DNA of 64,000 nt from positions 246,457,741 through 246,521,740 of the forward strand of contig CM041465.1 of NCBI GenBank assembly GCA_023213395.1, read 5' to 3'. Both the position numbers and the translations under genes were made by a program. Origin of the DNA: Cycas panzhihuaensis. Taxonomy: Eukaryota > Cycadophyta. Below the pieces are notes generated by a model. That model saw only the letters and a program-made list of their open reading frames with translations, had not been told where the DNA came from and did not search any database. Positions 10,600 to 22,110 of the stretch are shown piece by piece; positions within the stretch are counted from its first letter, which is position 1, and each line of letters opens with the position of its first letter.

Positions 10600-12030
10600 A
10601 ACATCCAAAGGGTTTGGGATGGAAGTGACAATGCATTGCTTGGCCACTATCATCCCCTTCTTTGACTTCTTATTAATGATTTGGAGGTCAAATTCCTTAA
10701 GAAGGATGGCCCACTTGCCTGTCCTACCTGTCAAGTTGGTTCGGGTGAGTAAATAACACAGGGGGTCATATTGAATGACCACCCGAGTGATATTCCTGAG
10801 CAAGTAGTTCATGAACTTCTTGGTTGCATATACCAAGGAGAGGCACTCCTTCTCAGAGGGAGAGTAGTTGAGTTCAGCAGCCACGAGGGTGCGACTACTG
10901 AAGTAAATGGCCCTCTCGGTTCCTGAATCATCCTCGTGGGCTAACATGGTGCCCAAGGACTCATCGATAACTGAGGTATAAAGGATGAATGGCCTATCAA
11001 AGAGAGGGGATGTCAATGTCGGGGTAGAAGCGAGGGCTTCCTTAAGTTCTTCAAAGGCTTGTTGGGCCTTCGAAGACCAAACGAATGGGGCTCCCCTCTT
11101 TAATAGGTTGGTGAGCGGTTTGGCATTTATGGCAAAGTTTGCCAAGAAACACCTAAGGAATCCAAGCCACCTAAAAATGACTTAATCTGTCACTAGGTTT
11201 TAGGAGGTGGCATGTCAAGGATGGCCTTGACTTTATCAGGGTCAATTTGGATCCCTTGATTTGACATAAGGAAACCAAGGAGTTTACCAGTTGTCACGGC
11301 AAACACGCATTTAAGAGGATTGAGGCTCACATGGTATTTGTGACATCGTGCGAAGATGGTCCACAAATAAGAAGGATGATGGTCTCTAACACGTGAGAGA
11401 CCCATCATGTCATCCATGAAGACCTCCAGATATTTGTTGATAAGATCATGGAAAATGAATTGCATCGCCCTTTGGTAAGTGGTGCCTGAATTCTTTAATC
11501 TAAAAGGCATCACCTTATAAATGAAAGTACCCCACAAAGTGGTGAAGGCCGTCTTATGACAGTCTTCAAGAGAGATCCAAATTTGGTTGTAGCCGAAAAA
11601 GCCATCCATTAAGGACATGACTTTGAAATCGGTAATTCGATCAATAATTTGATCAATGAAGGGAAGTAGAAAGTTGTCCTTAGGATATGCATTGTTGATG
11701 TCACGGAAATTAATGCATATCTGGATTGTCCCATTCTTTTTAGCAATGGAGACAATGTTAGACACCCACTTAGGGTAGTCGATGGAAGTGATCAATCGTA
11801 CTTTTAGGAGTTTCTCAATTTCTATTTTAACAACAGTTGAAAGCTTAAGGTAAAGAAGGCATTGCTTCTGATGCATGAGGTGAGTGCCAAGAATAGTGGT
11901 AAGGTTGTGTGTAACGATCAAAGGGTTGATTCCCTTTATATCGGAAGAGTACCACATAAAAACATCCTAAAACTCCTAGAACATAAGGGTATACTCCTTC
12001 ACTTCATCAAGAGAGCATTCCACTCCTACC
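10600..12030 (-). pseudogene. reverse transcriptase and first RNase H of element A
   Basis: The longest readable part of A. RT occupies about 12000-11193: YPKWVSNIVSIAKKNG, INFRDINNAYPKD, LMDGFFGYNQIWI, TTLWGTFIYKVMPFRLKN, the catalytic FMDDMM (near 11420-11400, both aspartates kept) and LGFLMSNQGIQIDPDKVKAI. After a stop near 11190, RNase H follows at about 11145-10600: AKPLTNLLKRGAPFVWS, LYTSVIDESLGTML, IYFSSRTLVAAELNYSPSEK. The order RT then RNase H leading into integrase is that of Ty3/gypsy. RT is nearly open, so this is the least decayed section of the element. Confidence 0.92.
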
Positions 12031-12746
12031 TTAATGACTTTACCTGGGGCAAGGACTATGTCCTAGGTTGCCCCCATGCACATGGTATTTCCCTCCTCAA
12101 AGTGAAGGGGGGCTTGGTCCACAGGAAGGGATGGAACAAGAAACGGAATTGGGTCAGCGAGGGAAGACCCAATAGCCAGGACCTTCTGGTAGCCAAGCCT
12201 ATGGTAACTAGAAGGAAGGTTGGGTATGGATCCCACTAAGTACTCAAGCAGGGCTTCGTCATTCTCAAAGTAGTCCACCCCATGGATGACCACACTTTGA
12301 GAAGACGAAGGGAGAAGGGAAGTAAAGGCAGCGGGACCATGGTGGTTGTCACACTACTCGATGTACCTGAAGGACTCCCTGGAAGAGTTGGGAAGAGGTC
12401 TCCTACAAGGGACAATAGGAGGCTCCCCAACTTCGTTACCTATGTGCAGCAATGAAGGGGAAGACTCGAGGAGCAACTGATCAACATGGGCGATGACATG
12501 AGACACAAGAGAAGAACTAATTTCTCCAATAAGGGAGGTTCTAGATCGAGATCTACAAAGGAGGAGGTGCCACCTACTCATTCCTAGAAAGGAGATAGGG
12601 TGAGGGAGATCCTCATCCTCACCATTAGACTCACCGTCGCTAAGTATGGCAAGGTACCCGTAACTTCTGACACCAATAGGGGCGAAACGCATGAGGTTGG
12701 AAGAAGAGGATGAAGGGTCTTCTTCCAAAGGAGATGAGTTAGGGAT
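12031..12746 (-). pseudogene. protease-RT linker of element A, left part
   Basis: Minus-strand polyprotein linker between protease and RT, cut by the insertion of element B at 12752. Fragments such as HGVDYFENDEALLEYLVGSI (about 12290-12230) read in more than one frame. The linker resumes to the right of B at 18679. No catalytic motif is expected here. Confidence 0.55.
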
Positions 12747-12751
12747 GTCAA
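12747..12751. repeat. target-site duplication of element B, left
   Basis: GTCAA directly before the TGTTG end of B's 5' LTR; identical to the copy at 18674-18678. Confidence 0.9.
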
Positions 12752-13614
12752 TGTTGGGATATATTGTGACACATAGGCCTTAAGGAAGATGGAATATAGG
12801 CTTGTATGAACTAAAGGAATGTAGGTACAGGATGCGGAGATGCACGCACGCAGGTGGAAAAACTAGCGTGCAGGTGCGTATGGCGGTGCATACCGAACAG
12901 TATGCAACAGATACGTGCAGGTGGCGTAATAAAATAGATGAAAGCAGTATACATGAAAGTACAGGACCAGTGGAAGCCTGGGGAGTTGCCAAACATACGT
13001 ACGGATGTACGGATCAGAAAAGACACCATTAAAGAGACTTAATCAAGAGTTAAAGTGAAAGGGTACCTTGGTGACAAAAAAGGTATGGTTATGACTTTGG
13101 GTCATAACCTTTCACCCAAAAGGCATCAAAGGGACATATTTAATGATGCTTTGAGGACCATTCCAGTGTGAGAGCTGAGTGATTCAATCCTATGGTTTAT
13201 TCTCGAGGGTAAGAGCTGAATATTCAGGTTACACAAGGGTACGGATGCCAGCACGCATGACAGCCGATTGAAGTAGTGTTTATTGATAAGTACCATCTAG
13301 GTACCCATATAACAGAAAGAGTGTATACTACTGGAATGCATAGGAATGCATTCCAGCCCTCTGTGTAATTAAACTTATTACTTAATAGAAAGAAGAGTTA
13401 CGTGGAAAACTGTGTATTCTCTGAGTTTACAAGGATGAAGTGATGAATATGTGTTGATTTTTGTACTGCTGTGTACTCGTGATATAATTCTGTGAATAAT
13501 CTGTGGAATGTATGTGAATAACCATGTTGACAGTATCCTAACTAGACTATAGCCTATGTAACCTTGACAAGTGTATTGTTCCCACAAGTATAGTGAGAAC
13601 AACCTGAGTCAATA
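12752..13614 (+). repeat. 5' LTR of element B
   Basis: 863 bp, starting TGTTGGGATA and ending GTCAATA (the other copy ends GTCAACA). The first 250 bp differ clearly from the 3' LTR. The section from about 13020 to 13220 is much closer, with about ten differences in 200 nt by eye. TTGGTTCCGTCACC follows at 13615 and is the candidate primer-binding site. Confidence 0.9.
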
Positions 13615-13754
13615 TTGGTTCCGTCACCTACGTCCATTGAGGAGGGACAGGGCCTAGGAGTTTCAAGGAAAGGAATGTGTAAAGGGCAGAGGACCCTGGC
13701 TTCCGTCATGATGGCAAGCTGTAACTAAGCCACCGGTAGCCAGGGGGCCTTCCA

Positions 13755-15530
13755 ATGCCACCTAAGAGGCCTTCAAGGTCAGAAGAGCCACAAAAGGATA
13801 CTTCACCCAAAGGGAAGGAAACCAGCAGACAAAGGGCATTACGATGGTCGAAGGAATCAAAACTGAGAAGGGTGAGGAAATTAAGTTCACAAAACAACGA
13901 GACTAAGGGACAGTCTGTTGAAAGATTTGAGGTAAGCGGAGCCCAAACACCTCAAGAACAAGAAGAGCGAACTAATGGCAAACGTATGGTATTAACACCA
14001 ACCCCAATCAAAGATGATTCGTTTAGCCTAGAATATGAAGAAAAATCAAGGGTGAATGAGGAACATAAACAAACCTTAAAAGAGGGAAGTATACCTGTGG
14101 AGGACAGTCCAAAGGACCTAAGTGATAGCAAGAAGAAGGTGGAGGAAGGTCCCTCTACATATTAGGAAAATAAGCTCACAAGACAACTTTTTGAGGATTC
14201 GTCAGAAAAGGGATCTGATCAATCATATATTACAGTGACACCATTAAGTATACAAGTGCTAGGTGTAGTAGAACCTATACATATCAAAACTCCATTTAAG
14301 AATCCATTGTTTGGGAAGGATAATACAGTAGTAGGCACTCCAAGTGCATCTCCAAAGGAGGAAAAAAGGGAAAAATCACCACCAAGTAGGACACCATTGT
14401 AATCCCCCAAGATGGATGATTACAGAGATTTTGGAAAGTTAATTTTCAACGACACTTGACCTTGTAACACGTATACCTCTTTTAGAATCTGATTGATGTG
14501 AAAAAGATTACAGATGAGGATGAAATAAAAGCCAGATTTGCCTGTACACTAAGGGGAGTACCATTGGCATGGTACAAAGAAATAAACAAGAATGATTCGT
14601 GGGCAAAGATCAAGAAATCCTTCGAAGAAAGATTTCAAAAGTTCCATAGTAACGAAGCAGTGGAAATCACCTTGAGGAAAATTAAACAAAGGCCGGGAGA
14701 ATTAGTACTAACTTATATCAGCAAAATGAAAATCATTATGACCGGTATGATTAACGAAGCAGAATGAGACCACAACATAAAGAACTATTTTGTGAGAGGA
14801 TTGAATGAAAAATTAAGAGCCATGATGCATGGCCATCCATTGAAATCATTTAAAAATGCCTAAGATTTATCATTGGATTTTGAAATGGAGATGGATGCAC
14901 AGGCAGGAGGACATGACTCCCTACTATTAAGATTGTAAGAGGAGATTAGGGAACTCAAGCAAAACCAGTATAATCGACCCTTCTGCCAGGTTGAAGTAGT
15001 AGAAGAGGAATCAGAACTGGATGCCTAAGAAAGGAAGTGGCGAGGTTAAAATTAATAAATAACAGAGAAGAAGAAACGACAAAGAAAAAAGACCATACAG
15101 GCAAAGTAACCAAATGGTGCCATATCTGTAAAGAGAATTCACATATGACCAAAGAATGTGAACTTAATCCAAAAACTAGTGCGTTGCACCAACAGGACAA
15201 ATGGTGCCACATATGCGATGTAGATACGCATATGACTAAGGATTGCTTCTACAATCCCAGAGGGAAAGCCTATAGAGGATGGGTAGGGGAAGGGGAGGCA
15301 ACCCACCTGAAATATTTATACAGCGAGGGGTATACAGGAGCCCTCAAGAAAGAAACAACCCATGGAAAGATGCCTCATTTGTTTACAATTTGGGTACTGG
15401 AAGTCCGAATGCCCAACTAAACAGGAATACGAATAGAAACCGTTTGTATGTAACAACTGCGGTGTAAGTGACCATAAGATGGAGGATTATAAAGGGAAGG
15501 CCAAAGCCACCACCTTAATGATGATTATAC
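13755..15530 (+). pseudogene. gag with four CCHC knuckles, element B
   Basis: Basic, Lys/Glu-rich N-terminal part from ATG 13755 (MPPKRPSRSEEPQKD) to a stop at 14163. The capsid-type domain is at 14498-14767 (FACTLRGVPLAWYKEIN, WAKIKKSFEERF, RKIKQRPGELVLTYISKM). After further stops come four knuckles of CX2CX4HX4C spacing: 15118-15159 (CHICKENSHMTKEC) and 15205-15246 (CHICDVDTHMTKDC) intact; 15371-15412 with His changed to Tyr; 15449-15490 with the last Cys changed to Tyr. Four tandem knuckles is more than the one or two common in gypsy gag. Frames change between knuckles 2 and 3, so a full-length product is not possible now. Confidence 0.85.
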
Positions 15531-15859
15531 TAGAAACTAAAAATGTAAAACTCTAGAATAAGCAGAAGGAGAAACAAAATGAAGGATGTCTGGATCCGCA
15601 AATAGAAATGGATCGATTTAAAAAAATAAAACAAGTGTTGGATGGTTTAGCTCAAGAAGAAAATATATTACCAATAGGAAAACCAGAAACCAAATACGTA
15701 TACGTATGGAAAAATAAGCAGAAAGAAAAAGAGAACATACCTGAAGAGCCAAAGGGGCATCATTAGATGGTGCAAATGGAAGAACTATTTAAAGGATTAC
15801 CAATGGAAGACATTCCGAGAATGCTTTTGTTGATGGAGAATTTGGTCAAATAACCATAA

Positions 15860-16276
15860 TTGACCATCCCCTTATGCCAAGTCATTGATTGGATTAAAGG
15901 AGGAGTACTACAATGCAAAATTACAAATAGTTTAAAGCAAATAATGCCATCATTCGATATGGATCCGATGGTAACCATGATGGTACTGCGAGAAACATTC
16001 CCAAAAGCAATTATTGATGGAGGCGCGGCTATCAACGTATTACCAGCTTTGACATGGCAGAAACTGGGAAGCCCAAAGTTAGAAGCAGCAACATATTTAT
16101 TGAAATTGGCCAACGAATTATTAGTACGACCTATGGGAAGATTAGCCGACATCAAGGTGGATGTGGCAGGGATTATGGTAAAAATTAATTTCATAATCGT
16201 GGAAATAGAAAAAGGGGCAACACCCTATCCAACACTCTTGGGGAGGCCATGGCTATACAAGATGCAATGCCTCTAA
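15860..16276 (+). pseudogene. aspartic protease of element B
   Basis: An open stretch from ATG 15860 carries the retropepsin active site as IIDGGAAINVLPALTWQKLG (about 16010-16070). Gypsy relatives often show D-[STG]-G here. TLLGRPWLY at about 16230-16258 corresponds to the flap-distal ILGRPWL motif. The start codon is only the first ATG of the open stretch; in a working element this would be part of a longer polyprotein. A further open stretch at 16289-16555 has no recognised domain. Confidence 0.8.
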
Positions 16277-16651
16277 AATTGGGAAAATGTGACCTTCACC
16301 TTAACAAATAATGGGAACAAAGTAGTATTACTAATGATGGGAAGAAGCTCCATTGAGATGATACGGATCAAGATATCGATCATTGTCATAAGCGAAACAA
16401 CAGCCTCTTCCCTCGATGAAGAGAATCTCTATCATATTGCTAAAGAACCTACCAAATTGATTGATTGCCAAGAAGCAAAACTAATATACTTTGGAGAAAT
16501 TTACAACTCTTCAGACGATGAAAATAGGATGAGATTTGTGGATTACTGGCTATAAGATGCATATGAAGTCAACCCCTCATCCTATAGGTGTAACCTACTT
16601 TCTCGAAATGTAACCAAGGATGTTGATATTAAATCTAAATTTGTTGATTAT

Positions 16652-17389
16652 ATGAGTGTTAATAATAACATAAAAAACCTAGACCTGAACCCAAATCCCC
16701 CTTTTAACCCAAAACCTTACCCTAACTCACTTCCTAATACCCCAACCCCCTTTAACCCTAACCTTCCCTCTACCTCTAGTGTGGGTCTTGAGGTAGATTG
16801 CCCTTCCCCACCCCCATCCCAGCCCGAGGAAGGAAGTAACAAACCTTTCTCATCTTCTTTAGAGTTACACCTACCCAATGGAAGATCTTTTTCAACCATC
16901 GGTGCCAAATTTAAGGAAGAAGAAAAGGAACTTGCTGAGAGTATCCCTAGAGATTTCGGTCTAGGAAACAAAATTGCCACTCCAAAAGATAGAAATCATG
17001 GAGAATATGTTGGAGATTATGTGAAACCCTTTTATGGAAAACCACTATATGGAATTTCCCATTTGAGACATTGTAGAGAACATTGGTTAGGAGAAGATCA
17101 ATTAAGGGATCATAAGAAGAAATTAACAAAGCATACCACACTAAGGAAAAAGCGAAAAAAGACAAGGCACGACCGCCACAACAAGACATCGTATTTCAAG
17201 AAGGGTGATTGAGTATGGCGATTCGACAACAAATCCTAAATAACCCAAGGAGAATTGAAGATGCATTGGAAAGGCCCATATAGGATTGAGAAAGTGTACC
17301 ATAATGGCACTATCCAGTTGAAGAAACTATCAGGCCAGCTACTACCTAAAATGGTTAAGGGTAGTAAAGTGAAACCCTATATCAACTAG
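16652..17389 (+). pseudogene. proline-rich linker and integrase C-terminus, element B
   Basis: An open stretch from 16652 begins with a Pro/Asn-rich segment (to about 16850) and continues to YFKKGD at about 17208. After a stop, the same reading goes on as ELKMHWKGPYRIEKVYHNGT (about 17250-17310) and LLPKMVKGSKVKPYIN, ending at TAG 17387-17389. This is the gypsy integrase C-terminal domain (the H-W-x-GPY block). No zinc-binding or DDE core precedes it, so it is a stub left by an internal deletion or template switch. Confidence 0.75.
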
Positions 17390-17794
17390 GGTGGAGCAAC
17401 TTACCAGTCAGATCAGCTGGTTGTACTATAACGTGTTGCTTAAAGTTGAAGCAAAATCGAATTGCCTTGATACCATAACATGATTCAGTTTGGTATGTAA
17501 CATAAAATACAAAAAAAAAAAAAATTAAAACAGAAAAACAACCATAACACATATCATACAAATAAGCAATATGGTGAAGCATGGAGGAAGGATATATCAT
17601 TATACAGAAAATCAAGGGAAAGTTGAACAAAATAAAGCGCTAATAGATGAGGATTTATTAACCAAGAATAGCGACCAAGCAGCGAAGCAGAGGTAGCAGG
17701 AACAGCCTTAGAACAGAGAGCAGGAGGAATACCCCAAATTTTAAATTTTTTGTTGAGCAAAGATGCTCAACCCAATCATGTCGACTGAGATAGA
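17390..17794 (+). other. 3' untranslated internal region of element B
   Basis: AT-rich sequence between the integrase stub and the 3' LTR, including a run of 14 A near 17511-17524. No coding motif seen. Confidence 0.5.
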
Positions 17795-18673
17795 TGTTGC
17801 GACATATTGTGACACATAGGCCTTAAGGAAGATGGAATACAGGCTTGTATGAACCAAAGGAATGTAGGTACAGACTGTACAGAGGTACGCACGAGGCAAA
17901 ATAGTGGAAAAACCAACATTCTGAGTACGTAAGACAGGTGTGTACCTAGAATAGGTACGCAACACAGATGCATACCAATGGCAGAACAGAAATAGACGAA
18001 AGCAATATGCATGATAGTACGAGACCAATGGAAGCCTAGGGAGCTGCTGGACATACATACGGATGTATGGATCAGAAAAGGTACCATTAAGGAGACTTAA
18101 TCAAGTGTTAAAGTGAAAGGGTACCTTAGTGACAAAAAGGTATGGTTATGACTTTGGGTTATAACCTTTCACCCAAAAGGCATCAAAGGGACATATTTAA
18201 TGATGCTTTGAGGACCATTCCAGTGTGAGAGTTGAGTGATTCAATCATATGGTTTATTCTCGAGGGTGAGAGTTGAATATTCAGAGTACGCAAGGGTACA
18301 TATGCCAACATGCATGACAGCCAATTGAAGCAGTGTTTATTGATAAGTACCATCTGGGTACGCATGTAACAGAAAGAGTGTATGTTGTTGGAATGCACAG
18401 GAATGCATTCCAGCCCTCTATGTAATTGAACTTATTACTTAATGGAAAGAAGAGTTACATGGAAAACTATGTATTCTCTATGTTTACAAGGATGAAGTGC
18501 TAAATATGTGTTGATTTCTGTACTGATGTGTACTCTTGTGATATAATTATGTAAATAATCTGTGGAATGTATGTGAATAACCATGTTGATAATATCTTAA
18601 CTAGACTATAGCCTGTGGAACCTTGATAAGTGCACTATTCCCACAAGTGCAGTGGGAACAACCTAAGTCAACA
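17795..18673 (+). repeat. 3' LTR of element B
   Basis: 879 bp, starting TGTTGCGACA and ending CAACA. Direct repeat of 12752-13614. No strong purine tract is visible just upstream (17760-17794). Confidence 0.9.
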
Positions 18674-18678
18674 GTCAA
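18674..18678. repeat. target-site duplication of element B, right
   Basis: GTCAA directly after the CAACA end of B's 3' LTR. Removing B and one copy rejoins element A's minus-strand linker in the same frame. Confidence 0.9.
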
Positions 18679-19380
18679 TAGAACAAGTAGAGGCATGGGC
18701 AAAAAGGCCTTTGTCTCCCTTCGCTTGGCCATGAGCCGCTTGACAGGATTAACGTGGTTATTTAGTAGGAGGAAGCTCCCAAGAGACAACCTTCATTTAC
18801 CCCTTGTGGACGAATTTAAGTTGTCCCCAATGGGATGAGCACACGACTTCCATCTAGTCGATCCATGTGCATCCTAACAGAAGATTGTAGTCGACATTGA
18901 CATCAAGGACTGCAATCTCAGCAAGGACAGTCTTATCCTCGAGAGTAAGAGGGATAGACATGGATCCCAAGGGTGTCTTCTCGCTACCATCGTAGCCTTG
19001 ACACTTCCAGGGAACTGGCTCTAAAGTGGATATACCAAGCTCTTATATAACATGCAAGGGCATGGCATTAACATAAGAACCATTGTCAACAATAGTTCCT
19101 CGTAAAGTACAATCAAGAGTATCAATGGTAATAGTGAAAGGGAAGTGCCATTAGCACTCCCTTTCACTAGCAGGGGGAAGATCCTTAAGATCAAAGGAGA
19201 TGACAAGCTCATGACTTGGGGTGACACCTAAGGTGTGAACGAGAGCGTCATCCAATCCTAAGGCCTCCAAGAGTAGCATATGATGTTCAGGGTAGCTCCT
19301 CAAGATTTCCATTATGGACATTCCGGTGGCCACGGTATGAAGCTCATCAACGACAGAGAAAGGCTCCCTCTTCATAGTGG
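18679..19380 (-). pseudogene. protease region of element A
   Basis: Minus-strand aspartic-protease part of pol. A leader block (SIMEILRSYPEHHMLLLEAL) lies at 19375-19151. The active-site segment reads IVDNGSYVNAMPL (about 19100-19050), where a D-[ST]-G triad would be expected. Downstream come LDVNVDYNLLLGCTWID (about 18900-18850) and the start of the linker to RT. There is a frameshift near 19150 and at least one stop. A's own coding is interrupted just beyond this block by element B. Confidence 0.7.
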
Positions 19381-19689
19381 GTTAGGGAAGAGCCCTTCAA
19401 AAGTCGTAATGATTAGGGCGCACAGGAATGGTCTTGGGGAGTGTAGGGACTTTTAGAAGAGAAGTTTCTGGAAGAGGATCAAGGTGAGAAGAGGCATTGT
19501 TTACCTCTTTGATCACTTTAGACCAGGTTAAAGCATACAATGGAGTAGTCTTAAGCAACTGAATAACCTTCTTTCCCTTATTCTGGGATCGTGAAGGTGA
19601 AGGGGTATGTCAGTTAGGGGAACCCAAGAAAGAGGATGAATTCCTCGTACCCTTCCCTTTAGCTTATGAAGGGCGAGGATTTGGGGACC

Positions 19690-21863
19690 TTCCTCAGTTC
19701 TAGTTATTTTTTTGCTGGGGGGTTGCAATCACACTCCCCGTGTTTGGGGAAGGGATCACTATGAACGAGCTAGTCTAGGTTGGGCCTAGATGCACGTTTG
19801 GGGGAAGAGTCACATTGTCATATTGCAAGGCAGCCTTAGGATATTGGGCCCAGCACTGCAAATCATCGTTGAAGCACTTCCTATGGATGGAGCACCACTT
19901 CTTCTCAAGGAAGGAATCAGGTTTCCTCGCTTGAGAGGACTGGGTGTTGCCACCCTTAGAAGGAGTAGCTTGGGAAGCCTAGTAAACTGTCTTGTTAGAT
20001 GTAGGGGATGAAGGAGCTTGGAGTTTAAGCTCCTCCATAGTACATTCGAATGAGTGTATGGCTGAAGTGAGGGGATCTAAGGTCTTCTTAGTAGAATGGG
20101 AAGAAGACCTAGTGGGTTGATGAGTTTTAGTTTCTCGTGGTGATGGAGGTGCCTCACGTCGTTGTGAGGACTTTAGGGGCTTCTTGAGTCTAGCCTGGAT
20201 CTCAATAGCCTCAAGTGCTAAGCACTTCACTATGGCAGAGTCACACGTAGTTACCCCCATCTTGAGGACTTCTACGTGGACTTATAGACAAAGGGCGTTG
20301 ACAAAAAGGTCCCTCTTCAATTCCTTAGGCAAAGTCACCTTGGTGGAATGAAGAAGGTCATGAAAATATCTCACAAAGACACGATTCATTTCATCATGAC
20401 CTTGTTTAAGAGACAAAAGGGATTTCATCCCACTCTCAAATGGATGAGCTATGTCAAAGTAGTTGACAAACTCATCCACGGGCTGCTGGAATGAAAAAAT
20501 AGAAAGCATGGGTAGGCAATAAAACAATTTGAGGGTATCACCTTGAAGAGATTGTAGAAATAGTTTCATGAGAATGTGGTTGTAGGCCCAGTAGTTGATG
20601 CATGCCATAGAGAAACTATGGATATGCTCCTCTGGGTCCTATGACGAAGTCCCATCAAATTTGGCCACTTTATGAGGGTGAGGCAGTAAGTTAGTTCTTA
20701 ATGCCTCAACGAATAAGGGGGTTGACCGATAGTCCATAAAGGAACATGCCCTTGACTGGACCATAGGATCAATAGAAGCTGGAAATAATGGCAGGTAGGT
20801 TTGCCCAAATCCTCCTTGGAGGGTTTGGTTCGAAAGGGGATGCTATCCTCTCACCGCTTGGTGAGGAAGCACAAATCCCACATTCGAAGAAACTTGCATG
20901 GGAGTGGATGGGTGTGATGGACCCATCCCTCCTAGAGGGAACACTCCTTGTTGAAAAAGAGCTTGAGGGAAAACACCTTGGGAAGGAGTTGGCCCTCCTT
21001 ACAAAGGCATGATGTGAGGTGCCATACAAGATGGCAGGAAGGAGGGGTGAGGGACCAGATTTTTCCCATATAGGCTGCCCATAGGTGGCGCGACCCCACA
21101 AGTATACAAAGGGTCCACTCCATAAGCAAGTACGGAGTTCCCTTTACCGTGCCCCCATGGTTGAGTAGTGTAACTAGGAGGCACGTAGACAGAAGGGTCC
21201 CTAGGTTGGTATTGGGAGTGTGTAGGGACAGACCCCACATGACTAGAAGTAGGAGGACATGTGGGTCCCCTAAGTCTAGTAGGTGGCAGATAAATAATTG
21301 TGGGAGGAGGACTAGTCGTTTGACTAGACGGGGGAATGCTCAACCTAAGTTGAGAAGAAGACATGCCCTGAGTGGTCCCCAAGGAACATACACTATGGGA
21401 AGAAGAGGAAGAGGTAAGAGGTAGGCTCATCATGGGTAAGAGGTCTGAATGAGATGAGCGAGGTGATGGAGACGTAGAAGAAGGGAGCACAACGCTTCGC
21501 AAGATGTTCTCAAACCACATGGGATATAGTTGGAGACGGGCGACTTGGAAACATTGGCTTAAAGCCTCTACTACATTGGTGAGAGTGGGTATCTGCTTGA
21601 TCGTAAGAGGTAGAAGGAACCTTGTACGAAGCGGATCCCGTAGGACGATCCTTATGAGAATCATCATGATGGTGGTGAAACTCTAAAGGAGATGAAGGTT
21701 CTACTCTATGAGTAGAGGAATGGTGAGATTGGGGGTGTGGCTGGTAATCTGTATAATAAATGGGATCTTTACTTCCTTGGGTAGATCCTTGGAAGGAAGT
21801 AGGTGGCTTAAGGGAATCAGACACGTAAGCGTGGTATGCCCAATTAGAAAGAGATCCCTCCAT
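19690..21863 (-). pseudogene. gag of element A
   Basis: Minus-strand gag in several frames. A plausible start is the ATG at 21861-21863 (MEGSLSNWAYHAY), followed by a long Pro/Ser/His-rich segment down to about 21000. The capsid-like domain sits at 20608-20282 (LMKLFLQSLQGDTLKLFY, then VDEFVNYFDIAHPFE and FVRYFHDLL), with a stop at about 20283. A basic, Ser/Pro-rich segment follows at 20260-19979. A single zinc-knuckle-like string, WCSIHRKCFNDDLQCW, lies near 19905-19855, similar in spacing to the WC...H...CW knuckle of Tat gag proteins. Confidence 0.75.
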
Positions 21864-22110
21864 GATCGGATCAGGATCCGATTTGGGAAGGGAATAATAT
21901 GAGGACTCTTCCAACAATGGAGTTTGGCCTCGTAAGTGACATGAGAATCGTCGCATGCAAGTCCTGCCTATGTGCTGAAAGAAAAGAGAAGCATGATAGT
22001 GCATGCATTGGGGCCCACCCAGTAAGATCAAAAGGGAAAGCTACCAAGAGGTAGTAGCACCAACAAGAAAAGGGAGAAATACCAATTCCCTTATTGGCGA
22101 GTCCCTAGTA

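Larger units (their letters stand above)
12752..18673 (+). mobile_element. gypsy element B nested in A, lacking RT, RNase H and integrase core
   Basis: A 5.9-kb LTR element on the plus strand, inserted in opposite orientation into A. Its ends are TGTTG...CAACA, a perfect 5-bp inverted repeat, and it is flanked by GTCAA at 12747-12751 and 18674-18678. Internal order: gag, four zinc knuckles, protease, proline-rich linker, integrase C-terminus. The roughly 380 nt between protease and linker cannot hold RT, RNase H or integrase core, so mobilisation would have needed enzymes from another element. Confidence 0.93.

Noticed and set aside
10127-10756. Plus-strand open frames over the integrase and RNase H of A
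   Set aside because: They are shadows of the minus-strand pol domains, which have clear family motifs.
16717-17189. Minus-strand frames opposite the linker and integrase tail of B
   Set aside because: No family motif; the plus-strand reading explains the region.
22081-22110. TTGGCGAGTCCC next to the right LTR of A as a primer-binding site
   Set aside because: It reads in the right sense only on the plus strand, whereas A's genes are on the minus strand.
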